Assembly (NCBI GenBank): GCA_038380435.1 | Contig: JAWZYU010000057.1 | Span: 1,991,201-2,055,200, forward strand | DNA length: 64,000 bases | Origin: Ryuthela nishihirai | Lineage: Eukaryota; Arthropoda; Arachnida; Araneae; Heptathelidae | Direction of reading: 5' to 3' | Part shown: in pieces, positions 43,737-54,139 of the stretch | Layout of the letters: each line of letters begins with the position of its first letter | How positions within the stretch are numbered: the stretch's first letter is position 1 | Position numbers and translations under genes: made by a program | Notes under the pieces: generated by a model | Database searches by the model: none | The model's input: the letters and a program-made list of their open reading frames with translations, nothing else | What the model was told of the DNA's origin: nothing

Positions 43737-44085
43737 TGGCATGCTTTGCTGTTAATCTCTTCTTATCCAGCTGCAACCGATCGCGAATTACACATTTTCC
43801 TTTTCCATAGCAATTTTCCTGTAGTCTCTGTTTTGCTCCTCCAAAATTTCCTTTGCCTGGCCCTCCAGAGTTGGTGTTTAATCTCGGTCAGGCAGATATC
43901 CATAACATATTTTTTTTTGTGTGCTGATTGCCAGCGGATGATGGAATAATATAGTGTCCTCTGACATTGCTGGCAATCCTGACCACGTTTGAAATTTTAG
44001 CCATAATTCTTGCGCGAATTTTCAGTCATAGAATAAATGTTTCGTGGTTTCGATACACGCGCAACGTTAAGAACCAGAAAGAAGA
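43737..44085. other. Unassigned
   Basis: About 350 bp; one 75-codon frame (43,722-43,949) overlaps the MITE end and lacks any signature. Confidence 0.4.
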
Positions 44086-44329
44086 ATCATGAACTTTACT
44101 TTATAGATTTTCATTTTTTATGGCAATTTCAAAACTGAAGACTCTTTAAGCTGAAGACAAGTTTAGGCTAATTTTTTTGGAATCGCAAGGCAAAATCTCA
44201 TTTATCCTTACAGCCAAAAAAGATGTATATCTTGAAAAGATAGATAGACGAAAAATTAAAATCGGTAATAAAATCAGTAGCTTTAAAATCAGTAAATTAA
44301 AATCAGTAGCCTCTGAGATGCAAACCAAA
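44086..44329 (+). repeat. Dispersed AT-rich repeat, copy next to the 29-bp array
   Basis: CAGAAAGAAGAATCATGAAC, AATCTCATTTATCCTTACAG and ATAGATAGACGAAAAATTAA match 45,605-45,800. Near 44,280-44,320 AAAATCAGTA is locally repeated, just before the array. Confidence 0.75.
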
Positions 44330-44925
44330 AACATCAACATCAGAAGCATCATCTCAGGAACATCAACATCAGAAACATCATCTCAGGAACATCAACATCA
44401 GAAGCATCATCTCAGGAACATCAATATCAGAAACATCATCTTAGGACCATCAACATCAGAAACATCATCTCAGGAACATCAGCATCAGAAACATCATCTC
44501 AGGAACATCAACATCAGAAATATTATCTCAGGAACATCAACATCAGAAACACCATTTCAGGAAATCAACATCAGAAACATCATCTCAGGAACATCAACAT
44601 CAGAAACATCATCTCACGAACATCAACATCAGAAACATCATCTCAGGAACATCAACATCAGAAACATCATCTCAGGAACATCAACATCAGAAACATCATC
44701 TCAGGAACATCAACATCAACATCAGAAACATAATCTCAGGAACATCAACATCAGAAACATTATCTCAGGAACATCAACATCAGAAACATCATCTCAGGAA
44801 ATCAACATCAGAAACATCATCTCAGGAACATCAACATCAGAAACATCATTTCAGGAACATCATCATCAGAAACATCATCTCCGGAACATCAGAAACATCA
44901 TCTGAGGAACATCAACATCAATCTC
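44330..44925 (+). repeat. 29-bp tandem array, about 20 units, open in all frames
   Basis: Unit AACATCATCTCAGGAACATC plus AACATCAGA (29 bp). Because 29 is not a multiple of three, a continuous frame passes through all three phases, giving a 29-residue peptide period (NIRNIISGTSTSETSSQEHQ then HQKHHLRNI). Plus frame 44,177-44,905 stays open for 242 codons, including the unique start MESQGKISFILTAKKDVYLE. That start belongs to a dispersed repeat, so a real gene is unlikely. Confidence 0.92.
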
Positions 44926-45214
44926 GGTAGTCTTGCCCAATCAATAAAAGACACTTCCACCGTGGCTCGTCGTTTCCCCTTCCTGCGATTTTTCAGGCCT
45001 TTCAACCCCACTGCGTGTACTGGCAACACATTCACAGCCACCGTGATGAGCACAATGACTTCTTGTCTGTCTTCACAGATAGCTCGAAATCTCGTCCGCA
45101 GTATCGCCATGATCTACTGCGATACCACCACCATTCTCTTCAGTTCAGCGTCTGATCACGTCGTCATGAGGGGCAATGACTAACAGCCTGTCACTGCGAC
45201 CACTTCCCGCAACC
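44926..45214. other. Unassigned
   Basis: About 290 bp with short frames on both strands; nothing recognised. Confidence 0.4.
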
Positions 45215-45450
45215 TTCTCTCAGCTCTCAGGATCCTTGTGACCTGGTCGTTTACCCCATTTGGTGCAAAAATGTGCTGTTGAGACGTGAAAGAACCCAAC
45301 TCATACCTTGAGCACGTGTAAGAACATGACTTTGATATGCTGCTATCACCTTTCTCCTAGCAGTTGTTGAGTGGGTCCGTTTTTCCCAACACTCTCTCAA
45401 CCCTCGGAGTCCCGTTGCCATGACATTTAGTCCTTTGTGTAAATTGTTCA
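45215..45450 (+). mobile_element. Two old SINE1 tail modules in tandem
   Basis: First: CTCTCAGGATCCTTGTGACC to GTGAAAGAACCCAAC (45,215-45,300). Second: AGAACATGACTTTGATATGC to TTAGTCCTTTGTGTAAA (45,312-45,445). Heavily mutated. Confidence 0.6.
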
Positions 45451-45609
45451 TTTCCGTTGTTTTTATATTTTTTTGGTTCCACAGAACGGATCTATATCAG
45501 ATATCCCACAAAAGGGTAAAAGTAAACGGTAACACAAATACTTCTAATAATTTAGTTTAACTTTCGACAGGTAGCGTTAAGAAGAAATATATATATATAT
45601 TAAAAAAAC

Positions 45610-45935
45610 CAGAAAAAAGAATCATGAACTTTATTAATTTGCATTGTTTATGGTAATTTCAAAATTGAAGCCTCTGTAAGCTGAAGCCAAGTTTAAGCTA
45701 ATTTTTTTGGAATCACAAAGCAAAATCTCATTTATCCTTACCGCCAAAAAGATATATTTCTTGAAAAGATTGATAGACGCCAAATTAAAATCAGTAACTG
45801 CTTTTTGAAATAAAGGTATCATAAAAATTGAGATTTACTTTAACATTCTTCCATTTAATAACATTAGTTTACAATGGGACTGGATCAAGGAAAAGAGAAA
45901 GGGGTGGTGTTGGGAGGGACGAAATAATCCATCAA
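45610..45935 (+). repeat. Dispersed AT-rich repeat, longest copy
   Basis: Matches 44,086-44,300 at the left and the reverse complement of 26,630-26,895 throughout. Here the place of the 29-bp array is simply ACTGCTTTTTGAAATAAAGG, so this is the unexpanded form. Confidence 0.75.
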
Positions 45936-45970
45936 TCGGGCGGTAAAAAGGTAAAAGAGGGAGAGTGTTT

Positions 45971-47436
45971 TGGGTTGGGTTGTTTCACCTCTGAGCGGCA
46001 CTTTTTTGCACACCATTGGCTAAATGGCCAGGTCACAGGGGCGGGGGTGGCTCAGTCGGTAGCGCGCCAGGCTCGTAATCTGTAGTTACCAGGTTCGAGT
46101 CCCAGCTGGGTCAGCGTTGAGATTTATCTCCGCAAAATTCCCCGCCCTGCCCACGGTCAATAGGGGACACCGATGGGCTTGGAAAGGCCGCCGTCCGTCG
46201 GATGGGACGTTAAGCCGTGGCCTCGTGTGCGGGAGAGCCATACCCTGTGCACGTTAAAGAACACGCTGATGGCCTTGACGGGAGGCTACCATCTGTCTCC
46301 CAACAGCTGTTCCAGTGGGTACCCTCCCCCAACCTTCTCTGAGCCTTCGGGGTCCATGTGACCTGGCCATTTAGCCCATGGTGTGCAAAAAAGTGCCGCT
46401 CAGAGGTAAAACAACCCAACCCAAAGCCAGGTCACAAGGACCCCTAAGGCTCAGAGATGGTTGGTGGAGGGGATCCATTGGAACAGCTGTTGGGAGACAG
46501 ATGGTAGCCTCCCGTCAAGGTTTAATCCAGCGTGTTCTATAATGTTGGCTTGTTTTACCTATGAACGGCAGTTTTTTGCACAAAATGGGCTAAATGGCAA
46601 GGTCACAATGAACCCGGAGACTCAGAGAAGTTGCGGGAGGGGACCCAATGGAACAGCTGTTGGGAGACACATGGTAGTCTCCCGTCAAGACCATTCAGCG
46701 TGTTCTTTAAAGTTGGAATTTTTTACCTCTAATCGGCACTTTTTTCCACATTATGGGCTAAATGACCTGGTCACAAAGACCCCGAAGGCTCAGAGAAGTT
46801 TGGGGGAGGGGGCCCACTGGAACAGCTGTTGAGAGACAGATGGTAGCCTCCCGTTAAGGCCATCCAGCGTGTTCTTTAACGTTGGGTTGTTTTACCTCGA
46901 AGCGGCACTTTTTTACACACCATGGGCTAAATGGCCAGGTCACATGGACCCCGAAGTCTCAGAAAATGTTGGGAGAGGGGACCCACTGGAACAGCTATTG
47001 GAAGACAAATGGTGGCCTCCCGTCAAGGCCCTCCAGTGTGTTCTTTAACGTTTCGTTGGGTTGTTTAACCTCTGAGCGGTACTTTTGCACACCATGTGCT
47101 AGATGGCCAGGTCACAAGGACCTTGAAGGCTCAAAGAAGGTTGGAGGAGGGCACCCACTGTAATAGCTGTTGGAAAACAGATGGTAGCCTCCCGTCAAAG
47201 TGATCCAGCGTGTTCTTTATCGTGCACAGGGTATGGCTCTCCTGCTGATGGGGCGACGGCTGAACGTCCCATTCGACGGACGTCGGCCTTTCCAAGCCAA
47301 TCGGTGTCCCCTAATGATCGTGGGCAGGGCAAGGAATTTTGCGGAGATAAAACTCAACGCTGACCCAGCTGGGACTCGAACGTGAGAACTACAGATTACA
47401 AGCTTGGCACGCTACCCACTGAGTCACCCCCGCCCC
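45971..47436 (-). mobile_element. SINE1 with five tail modules
   Basis: Minus order: head 47,436-47,221 (B box damaged, GACTCGAACGTGAG on plus), then tails with plus-strand starts at about 47,055, 46,881, 46,712, 46,543 and 45,971. Each boundary has GTTCTTTAA(C)GTTGG fused to the next TTGTTTTACC. The outermost tail is split by a nested SINE1 (46,038-46,425). Tails differ from each other by many substitutions, so this is an old multimer. Confidence 0.88.
46038..46425 (+). mobile_element. SINE1 nested in another SINE1
   Basis: Full-length plus copy with intact A box (GTGGCTCAGTCGGTAGCGCG) and B box (GGTTCGAGTCC). Target-site duplication GCCAGGTCACA at 46,027-46,037 and 46,426-46,436. Closer to consensus than its host, hence younger. 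Confidence 0.95.
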
Positions 47437-47447
47437 TCCTCTATTCA

Positions 47448-47628
47448 GGAGAGCCATACCCTGTGCACGTTAAAAAACATACTGGGTTGCCTTGACGGGA
47501 AGCTGACATAGGTCTCCTAACATTTTTCCAGTGGGTCCCCTCCTCACAAATTTCTCTGAGACCTCGGGGGCCTTGTGACCTGGCTATTTAGCCATTTGTG
47601 CACAAAAACGTACTGCTCATAGGTAAAA
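47448..47628 (+). mobile_element. SINE1 tail module, plus
   Basis: GAGAGCCATACCCTGTGCAC to GCTCATAGGTAAAAGCAA. Lies back to back with the head of 45,971-47,436. Confidence 0.75.
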
Positions 47629-47635
47629 GCAAGGA

Positions 47636-47755
47636 ACCTCCCGTTAATACTCCCCAGTGTGTTCTTTAACGTGCACAGAGTAGTACTCTGCTGCACACAA
47701 GGTCTACGGCTTAACGTCCCATCCGACAGTCAGGGCAAGGAATTTTGCTGAGCAG
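47636..47755 (-). mobile_element. SINE1 head-tail junction fragment, minus
   Basis: CCTCCCGTTAATACTCCCCA, GTGTTCTTTAACGTGCACAG, GGCTTAACGTCCCATCCGAC, then GGCAAGGAATTTTGCTGAG. Confidence 0.65.
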
Positions 47756-47933
47756 GCTGCTAAAGATGGCGCTGCAAGCAGCGATATTGAGTCGTCCGTG
47801 TCTACCAACTAGTCATTCTGTGACGTTTAACACCTCTGCTGCTGAAGCACCACAGTTTTATGCATTTGTTAAATATTAGTTTCTACGGCTCTATATAATA
47901 AATTAAATAATCTTTCTACTGGTAGGTATTTAA
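47690..47933 (+). repeat. ~240-bp direct repeat, copy 1 (copy 2 at 48,330-48,572)
   Basis: CATCCGACAG...AGGGCAAGGAATTTTGCTGA, GGCGCTGCAAGCAGCGATAT and AATAATCTTTCTACTGGTAG occur in both copies. A SINE1 lies between them. Confidence 0.75.
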
Positions 47934-48313
47934 CATGGGTTGTTTTACCTCTGTGCGGCACTTTTTTGCACACCATGGGGTAAACGGCCAGGTCACATGG
48001 ACCCCGAAGACTCAGAGAAGGTTGGGGAAGGGAACCCACTAAAACATCTGTTGGGAGACAAATGGTAGCCTTCCGTCAAGGCCATCCAGCGTGTTTTTTA
48101 ACGTGCAAAGGTTATGGCTCTCCTGCACGCGAGAGCCACGGCTTAACGTCCCATCCGACGGACGGCGGCCTTTCTAAGCCATCGGTGTCCCCTACTGACC
48201 ATGGGCAGGGCGGGGAATTTTGCGGAGATAAATCTCAACCTTGACACAGTAGGGACTCGAACCTGAGAACTACATATTACGAGCCTGCCCCGCTACCGAT
48301 TCAGCCCCCCCCC
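47934..48313 (-). mobile_element. SINE1, full length, diverged
   Basis: One tail and one head, minus. The head end is C-rich (CAGCCCCCCCCCCC) and followed by a short AC run. Confidence 0.82.
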
Positions 48314-48329
48314 CCCACACACACACACA

Positions 48330-48572
48330 CATCCGACAGGCAGGGCAAGGAATTTTGCTGAGATAAATCTCAAAGCTAGCCCAAGTGACAAATTGAGAAT
48401 TAGTGGAAAAATGGGAATTCCTGGCAGGCTGTTAAAGGTGGCGCTGTAAGCAGCAATATTGAGTCATTCGCTTCTAGCAATTAGTTATTCTGTTTCTTCC
48501 TGAACAGAAACTTTTCAAAAAGCACAAAATGTAATATTTTAAATAATCTTTCTACTGGTAGGTATTTAACAC
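48330..48572 (+). repeat. ~240-bp direct repeat, copy 2
   Basis: See 47,690-47,933; this copy has GGCGCTGTAAGCAGCAATAT and lacks one ~70-bp section. Confidence 0.75.
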
Positions 48573-48599
48573 ACAATGTCTCATATATACGTAGGATAA

Positions 48600-48795
48600 T
48601 CAGTGATTGACTGACGTTAAGCCGTCAGTCCATATGTAGGAGAGCCATACCCTGTGCACGATAAAGAATACACAGGATAGCCCTGAAGCGTGGCTAACAT
48701 CTGTCTTCTACCAACTGTCCACCGAGTTCCTTCCCCTAAACTTCACTCAGTCTTAAGGGGTCTTTGCGACAAGAGTATTTAGGCTACTGTTTGGA
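48600..48795 (+). mobile_element. SINE1 junction and tail, old copy
   Basis: GACGTTAAGCCGTCAGTCC, GAGAGCCATACCCTGTGCAC, a diverged tail and no CCCAA end. Confidence 0.65.
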
Positions 48796-48989
48796 ATAAT
48801 GCTCTGGGCTTCATTATGGATCCTAAATTTGCACATCGCTGTGTTTTTTGTTTGTTTGTGGGTTGATAGCCCCAAGTGAATAGATTCCAGGGATGTTTAT
48901 CAGCTGATGGATAATCTTGAGCAGAGGTCATTGCAGGCACCTGAACACTTTGCTTCTACTGGAATCGTCAAATTCTACATTGGAGGAAG

Positions 48990-49452
48990 TCTTCCAGTGT
49001 AAATGGCTTCAGCCTTTAGTGGTGGGGGAACGGGTCTTTGCCCCAAGTCTGCAATTAGGGAGCTGTTTGATATTGTCGGCATTCCCTCTCTCAATATACA
49101 TAGTTTCTTTAAACATCCCACTAACCATTTTCTCTCCATAGGTAGTTGGAATGTGAGGACTCTGCACAGAGCTTTTTCTCTTGATGTCCTCACACAAGAA
49201 TTCCACAGTTATAATTTAGATATTCTCGGCTTGCAAGACACCAGATGGATAGACAAAGGTCAGATTCTTAAAAATAGTCTTAAATTTCTCTTTCCATGGA
49301 GGGAAGATATTAAGCATCACCAAGGCGTGGGTCTGCTTCTCAGCAGACAAGCTAGTGATGCTCTTTTAGGATATGAGTGCATTAATGAAAGGTTTCTTAC
49401 AGCAAAATTTCAGACAAGCGTTAAAGATTTTAATCAAGTTTGGCGATTCTAA
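48990..49452 (+). pseudogene. RTE-like LINE, endonuclease N-terminal fragment, copy B
   Basis: Open for 149 codons from 49,003. SIGSWNVRTLHRAFSLDVLT, then YNLDILGLQDTRWIDKGQIL (the QDTRW Asp/Thr context is intact here), HHQGVGLLLSRQASDALLGY, ECINERFLTAKFQTSVKDFN. Domain stops before GDFN and SDH motifs. It opens segmental duplication B. Function in intact elements: nicking of target DNA for reverse transcription. Confidence 0.85.
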
Positions 49453-49954
49453 TTATTCTTCACGACCATATTCATCATTTCGAATTTTTTTAAATATTTT
49501 TTTTATCTTCAGTTCCAGTAGCAATTATCCACCCGAGCAGTTTTCTGAACTTATAAAAGAATGAAATTTCCTTTTTCGCTCTTCGAGAGAGTAAGAAATT
49601 ATTCCTTTAAACTAAAAAAGCGATCACCCCAATATCGGAGGTTGTTGGACATTTACTGTCAAAATTTTGGAACAGTTATGAAGATGCGTCGCGAGAAACC
49701 AGGAGAGGAAAGAGTTAAGAGAGGGATTAATATTAACGGAGAGCGCATGGAAGGGAGGGATGAAAAGAGAGCTACTGCCACGAGGTACGGGAAGAAAAAT
49801 TTTTTAGAATGAAAGTTTTAAAAAAAATAAAAATTAAGTTTAGAAATTTTAGAATGAAAATGCAAAATTCGCTACGACTTCTGAGAAATCAGCAGTAGTT
49901 TCTTATATAATAGAGTAATGCGTACATATGACATATATCGGTAAAACTCCGCTT
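49453..49954 (+). repeat. Block shared with segment A and, in reverse, 62,930-63,170
   Basis: First half matches 17,386-17,583. 49,604-49,790 (GCGATCACCCCAATATCGGA, AGATGCGTCGCGAGAAACCA, AACGGAGAGCGCATGGAAGG) matches the reverse complement of 62,930-63,160. Frame 49,561-49,812 is Arg/Glu-rich but unsupported. Confidence 0.7.
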
Positions 49955-50167
49955 CTACTTCCGACATCGCTTGTACAGCTGTTCAGGATCATTTTTGGCG
50001 AGCGTCCAACAGTAGTCAGCCAACATTGAAATGGAAGAGTTTCCCTGGTATCGTTTCTCCATCGTTGCAATGTCCTGGTGAAAACGTTCACCATGCTCAT
50101 CACTGACCATGCAGCAGTTGTTGGGGAAGAAGTCTAAGTGGGAATGGAGAAAGTGTATCTTTAAGGA
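49955..50167 (-). pseudogene. Conserved protein of unknown function, C-terminal fragment (GERFHQDI motif)
   Basis: Minus-strand open stretch of 70 residues ending in TAG at 49,955. In order: SLKIHFLHSHLDFFPNNC, VSDEHGERFHQDIATMEKRY, MLADYCWTLAKNDPEQLYKR. This pattern is recalled from a large family of uncharacterised proteins in arthropods and other animals, often multi-copy; no function is known to me. It has no own start codon. Upstream minus sequence is pyrimidine-rich (TTCTATTTTTCCTTCC), which could be a splice acceptor context, so this might be a last exon rather than a truncated copy. No frameshift inside. Next to RX and RTE sequence, so probably carried with repeats. Confidence 0.6.
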
Positions 50168-50219
50168 AGGAAAAATAGAAGGCGTACCAAACTTAATATA
50201 AAAATTATTTTGTAATTAT

Positions 50220-51810
50220 TTTTTATTTCTAGCAGCAAATGTTCCTAATAATGAAAGAATTGGAGTCATGGATTAGGTCGAAAAACATTATGGAAAAAAT
50301 AAACCTTATAAATTTCAGGTTCCAAACAACTTTATTGTTAACATGAATATTTATGATAAATTTTATTTTAGATATTTTTATTTTATCTACTATAATAATA
50401 GAATAACTTTTTAAAGCAGTCGGTTTCCAGATCGTCAAATCAAACTATAAATTGAAATGTATTTTAAACCGATTATGAGAAGATTGGATTTCGTTGAATG
50501 GCAACTTCACCCTCACAGTAAACAGTTCGTACGTTATCGTTTTGCGCAACATTCAAAATTTCGAAGCATGGTACTGATGACTTTTTCAACTTTGGTGCAT
50601 CGAATGATAGAAAGAGGGAATAATAATTATATATATGAAAGTGTACTGTGAAATACTTGCAGGAATAGATGCATCAGTTGAATAATAGTCGAAATTTGTA
50701 ACTCAAAAATGTATTTTACTAGATTATTAGAAGTTCACATTTCATTGTTGTTGTGTTGTTTTACCTCTGAGCGACACTTTTTTGCACATCATAGGCTAAA
50801 TGGCCAGGTCACATGGACTCCGAAGGCTCAGAGAAGGTTGGGGGAGGGGACCCACTGGAACAGCTGTTGGGAGACAGATGGTAGCCTCCCGTCAAGGCCA
50901 TCCAGCGTGTTCTTTAACGTGCACAGGGTATGGCTCTCCCGCACACGGGGCCACGGCTTAACGTCCCATCCGACGGACGGCGGCCTTTCCAAGCCCATCG
51001 GTGTCCCCTACTGACCGTGGACAGGGCGGGGAATTTTGCGGAGATAAATCTCAACGCTGACCCAGCTGGGACTCGAACCTGGGAAGTACAGATTACGAGC
51101 CTGGCGCGCTACCGTTTGAGCCACCCCCGCTCCAAACACTTCATTGAATGGCATTGTCATTGAACATTAACATTACTGCTTTACAATTTTTTTTTTCAAT
51201 CTCCGCTTCTGCAGAGATTTTTCTGGAACATATTGACAATCAATACCCCTCGTCGATTAAACGAAAATAATAACTCTTCTATATACCTAACTAAATTTTA
51301 TACTGGTGGTTGCTGTTAGCTATGAAAAACTAACAAATTTAATAACACAAAATTAACAATCGATAATATTATTTTTATTCTTTTCTATTTTATATGTTTC
51401 TACTCACGAATAGTTTAGCCGAATTATTTTTCCATGCCATCTAATAGTATAAGTAATTGATAATACACGTATTAAAAAATACAGTGTGAATAAATGTATT
51501 TTTAAAGATTTTCAATTCTATTTGGATATTTGGCAACGGAACGTGAATCCCAATAAATAAACAAACTCTAAATGAACTGATTTATAAACTAACGCAACAA
51601 ATTGCATAAATCATTAACAATTTCTTCACTAATCACACAAAACAACACTATGCTATCAATTAGTATAAAATGATCCCAATATCCATAATTGCCAGATTTT
51701 CCTTCAAGCAAAGAGCATTTTTCTGCGATACAGATAAATTGCCATTTTTCTTGAAACTAAAAACTTTCTTATCAGTTAAACATCCAAAACTGATCACTGA
51801 ACATAACACA
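50220..51810 (+). repeat. RX repeat, segment B copy (longest)
   Basis: Runs from TTTATTTCTAGCAGCAAATG through AGCAGTCGGTTTCCAGATCG to ATCACTGAACATAACAC, interrupted by SINE1 50,748-51,135. Serves as a near-empty-site comparison for the MITE in the minus RX at 62.4 kb (GTTAACATGAATATTTATGA here). Confidence 0.8.
50748..51135 (-). mobile_element. SINE1, full length, inside RX
   Basis: Near-consensus minus copy. Flanks ACATTTCATTG (50,737-50,747) and ACACTTCATTG (51,136-51,146), an 11-bp duplication with one mismatch. Not present in segment A at 17,840, so inserted after the duplication. Confidence 0.93.
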
Positions 51811-52097
51811 AATTAAAATTATCTCCAAAACCACGCTCACAGATTACGATTAATTTCTTTCTTCTATAAACAGATTCTCCGAACTACTATTAGACATTGA
51901 ACTTTCTGGTATATAATCACAGGCAAGCAGGGGAGAAATAGAATTCTGTTCTTTCGTTTCAACTTCATCGTTCGAACTCGTAAGTGACGTAATTCTCACC
52001 CCGTGCTATACCTCAAGTGACACGTTGTAACACAGTCTCGTTTTCCATTGTTGTACGTGCATCTTCCGTTTCATTATATTGTAAATTGAAGTCTTGT
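51811..52097. other. Unassigned, only in segment B
   Basis: AT-rich; no match in segment A. Confidence 0.4.
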
Positions 52098-52860
52098 TCA
52101 TAGTACATATATAAAAGGAGAAATCCTTCTCAGCCATGGGTTACGGAGTTTAAACCATATTAGGTAATTTTGCTCGCCAAACGCATCTGTCCTGAGCTGC
52201 ATCTGCTGCACCTGGTCATTGTAGACCAATTCTAACAAGGTCCTGTTTGACCTGTCCGCACATCTCATCCTATGTCTCCCCTCTCTTTCTTTGGCCTTTA
52301 GGCACACTGTTCATAACCCTATTCGCTAATTTACAATTATCCATACGGGCAAAATGGCCAAACCAACGGAGTCTCTCTCTGAGGAGGTTGCCGACTGCTT
52401 TGCATAACCTCATCATTACTTACAAAATCAAACCACCTAATGCAAAAAGTGCTAAATCATCAGTATATTCTAAATCAGAAATTTTCACATCTCGGGACCA
52501 TATAAGGCCAATATTTGTACCGTGCAGTGAAATTCGAATAACGTTATCAATATACAAGGTAAAAAGAAAAGGAATCAAAATACACCCTTCCTGAACATTT
52601 GAAGCAACGCTAAACGAACTGCTACAAGCCTTAGAAACTGTCACATGCGACTCACTGCTATTATATTATGTTCATTATGTTAACTAACTTCTCCGGAATG
52701 CCATACGATCTCACAATCAACCACAAATTAAGGCGATCAACAGAGTGAAAAGTCTTTTTGAAATTAACAAAACTAGTAACCAAAAGTTTCTGAAACTTTA
52801 AACATTTGTCAAGAATCTGCATATGTGAAAAATTTGATCTACACATCCTCCACTAATTTT
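52098..52860 (-). pseudogene. RTE-like LINE, RT palm and C-terminal tail fragments
   Basis: Minus strand: NFKKTFHSVDRLNLWLIVRS then YGIPEKLVNIM (motif A region, catalytic Asp replaced: the usual DFKKAFDS reads NFKKTFHS), NVQEGCILIPFLFTLYIDNV (motif B, usual RQGCxLSP altered), ISDLEYTDDLALFAL (motif C, usual FADD altered to YTDD). After a gap, a C-terminal stretch RMRCADRSNRTLLELVYNDQ, VQQMQLRTDAFGEQ (52,307-52,140). Many breaks and replaced key residues: dead. Inserted only in segment B. Confidence 0.8.
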
Positions 52861-52924
52861 GACTACTCATCACGCAATTGTCCATTAACCAAATTCTTAA
52901 TTCTATTAAGCACAATCATGCAAA
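52861..52924. other. Short spacer
   Basis: Nothing recognised. Confidence 0.4.
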
Positions 52925-53092
52925 GAGCAAGTGATGAAAGGGACTTAGGTTCAAACCCCGTGTAAGGTATATGAATGTCTGCATTGTCCTTCTGATGAGG
53001 TCTCGAATTCCTCACAGATCTCCTCTATTATACTAACAGGCTCCTGTCAGACCTCTGAGGCAAGGAGTTGCTTGAGTTATTATTTTTTATTA
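52925..53092 (+). mobile_element. SINE2, A box lost
   Basis: B box GGTTCAAACCCCG, body and GACAGGCTCCTGTCAG, then CAAGGAGTTGCTTG. Confidence 0.8.
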
Positions 53093-53189
53093 ACACCTAT
53101 TTCATACCTCTCTGAATCATAAACATTTGTTTATTTATATATTATAAATACAATTTAATGTTATATTTATTATAATAAATAATATATAA

Positions 53190-53664
53190 TTATTAAACTG
53201 TAGGAATCTCTGTTAATCTCGACACCAGCATTAATCTCGTGTATGTGGCGGTGGCCGCTACGGCAGTGGAGGTGGTGCAGGCAGGCAGCGTGTTTGGTGA
53301 CGTAACAAGCCTCGTAACAAGCGAGGGGCAATGAGGGGAACAGTGACTCTACCATTTGTACGATAGTGAAGTAATGAATACGAGAGTGTGCAGTCATTGA
53401 AGTGGTGCATTTGGAGTCGACGGGGCGGCAGTGGCTCATGGTAGTGTAGGCGCTTCTCCGGGCCAAATGGCCCGTGACGTGGTTCTAGGTGTCTCGACGT
53501 TCCAAATCCTGTCGTCGTCTTCTGGTTCCGATTCTCAGTTTGTTCTGGAGTTGAGTCGTTCGGTCAAAGCCATCTTGATAGACCAGGCCTGGACAGCCTT
53601 GTGTAAAAGGAGGGAAGAAAAGAGGGATATTAATTATGCATTAAAATTCAAGTGATATAATAAA
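53190..53664 (+). repeat. GC block, segment B copy (longer)
   Basis: Includes both the AATCTCTGTTAATCTCGACA part (as copy D) and the GGCAGTGGCTCATGGTAGTG part (as copy A). Non-coding. Confidence 0.8.
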
Positions 53665-53872
53665 AATAAAATAAATACCCCCTCAAGCAGCTGCTTGTCA
53701 CATAGGTCTGACAGGAGCCTATCAGTTTATATGCCAGAGTAGGAGATCTGAGTGGATGGCAGGACCTCAGCAGAAAAACGACACACACATCCATGCCTAA
53801 TCCGGGGTTCGAACCCAGGTTCCTTAGATCAGTAGCCAAGCGTGCTAACCACTCGGCCACGGGACGGCTAAC
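53665..53872 (-). mobile_element. SINE2, shared with segment A
   Basis: Partner of 18,781-18,995; AAGTGATATAAT on both sides as in A. Confidence 0.92.
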
Positions 53873-54139
53873 CAAGTGATATAATTTGTTTAAAATTTAA
53901 GCCAAAGCTATCTCTTTAAAATCAATTAAAATAGAATTATTTGTTCATAAGTTTTTACTAAAATAATTGGGAATATTTGAAAATTAGTTACCAGATTTTT
54001 AAACATAAATAACTACCAAAATTTATCTGTAATATGTTGTGCTATATTTTTCAAAATGAGTTCTTCCGTTACCGCAATGTGCAGGCCTATTGTATCGAGA
54101 TGTAGTTGTCCTTCTTTGACCTTCGTTCAGTGCACTATA

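Noticed and set aside
44177..44905. 242-codon repeat protein gene
   Set aside because: The repeat is open in every phase and the start lies in a dispersed repeat whose other copies (45.7 kb, 26.8 kb) are non-coding.
46461..46832. Frames such as GCFTSERHFFAHHGLNGQVT that recur in many places
   Set aside because: They are translations of the SINE1 tail module and occur wherever it does.
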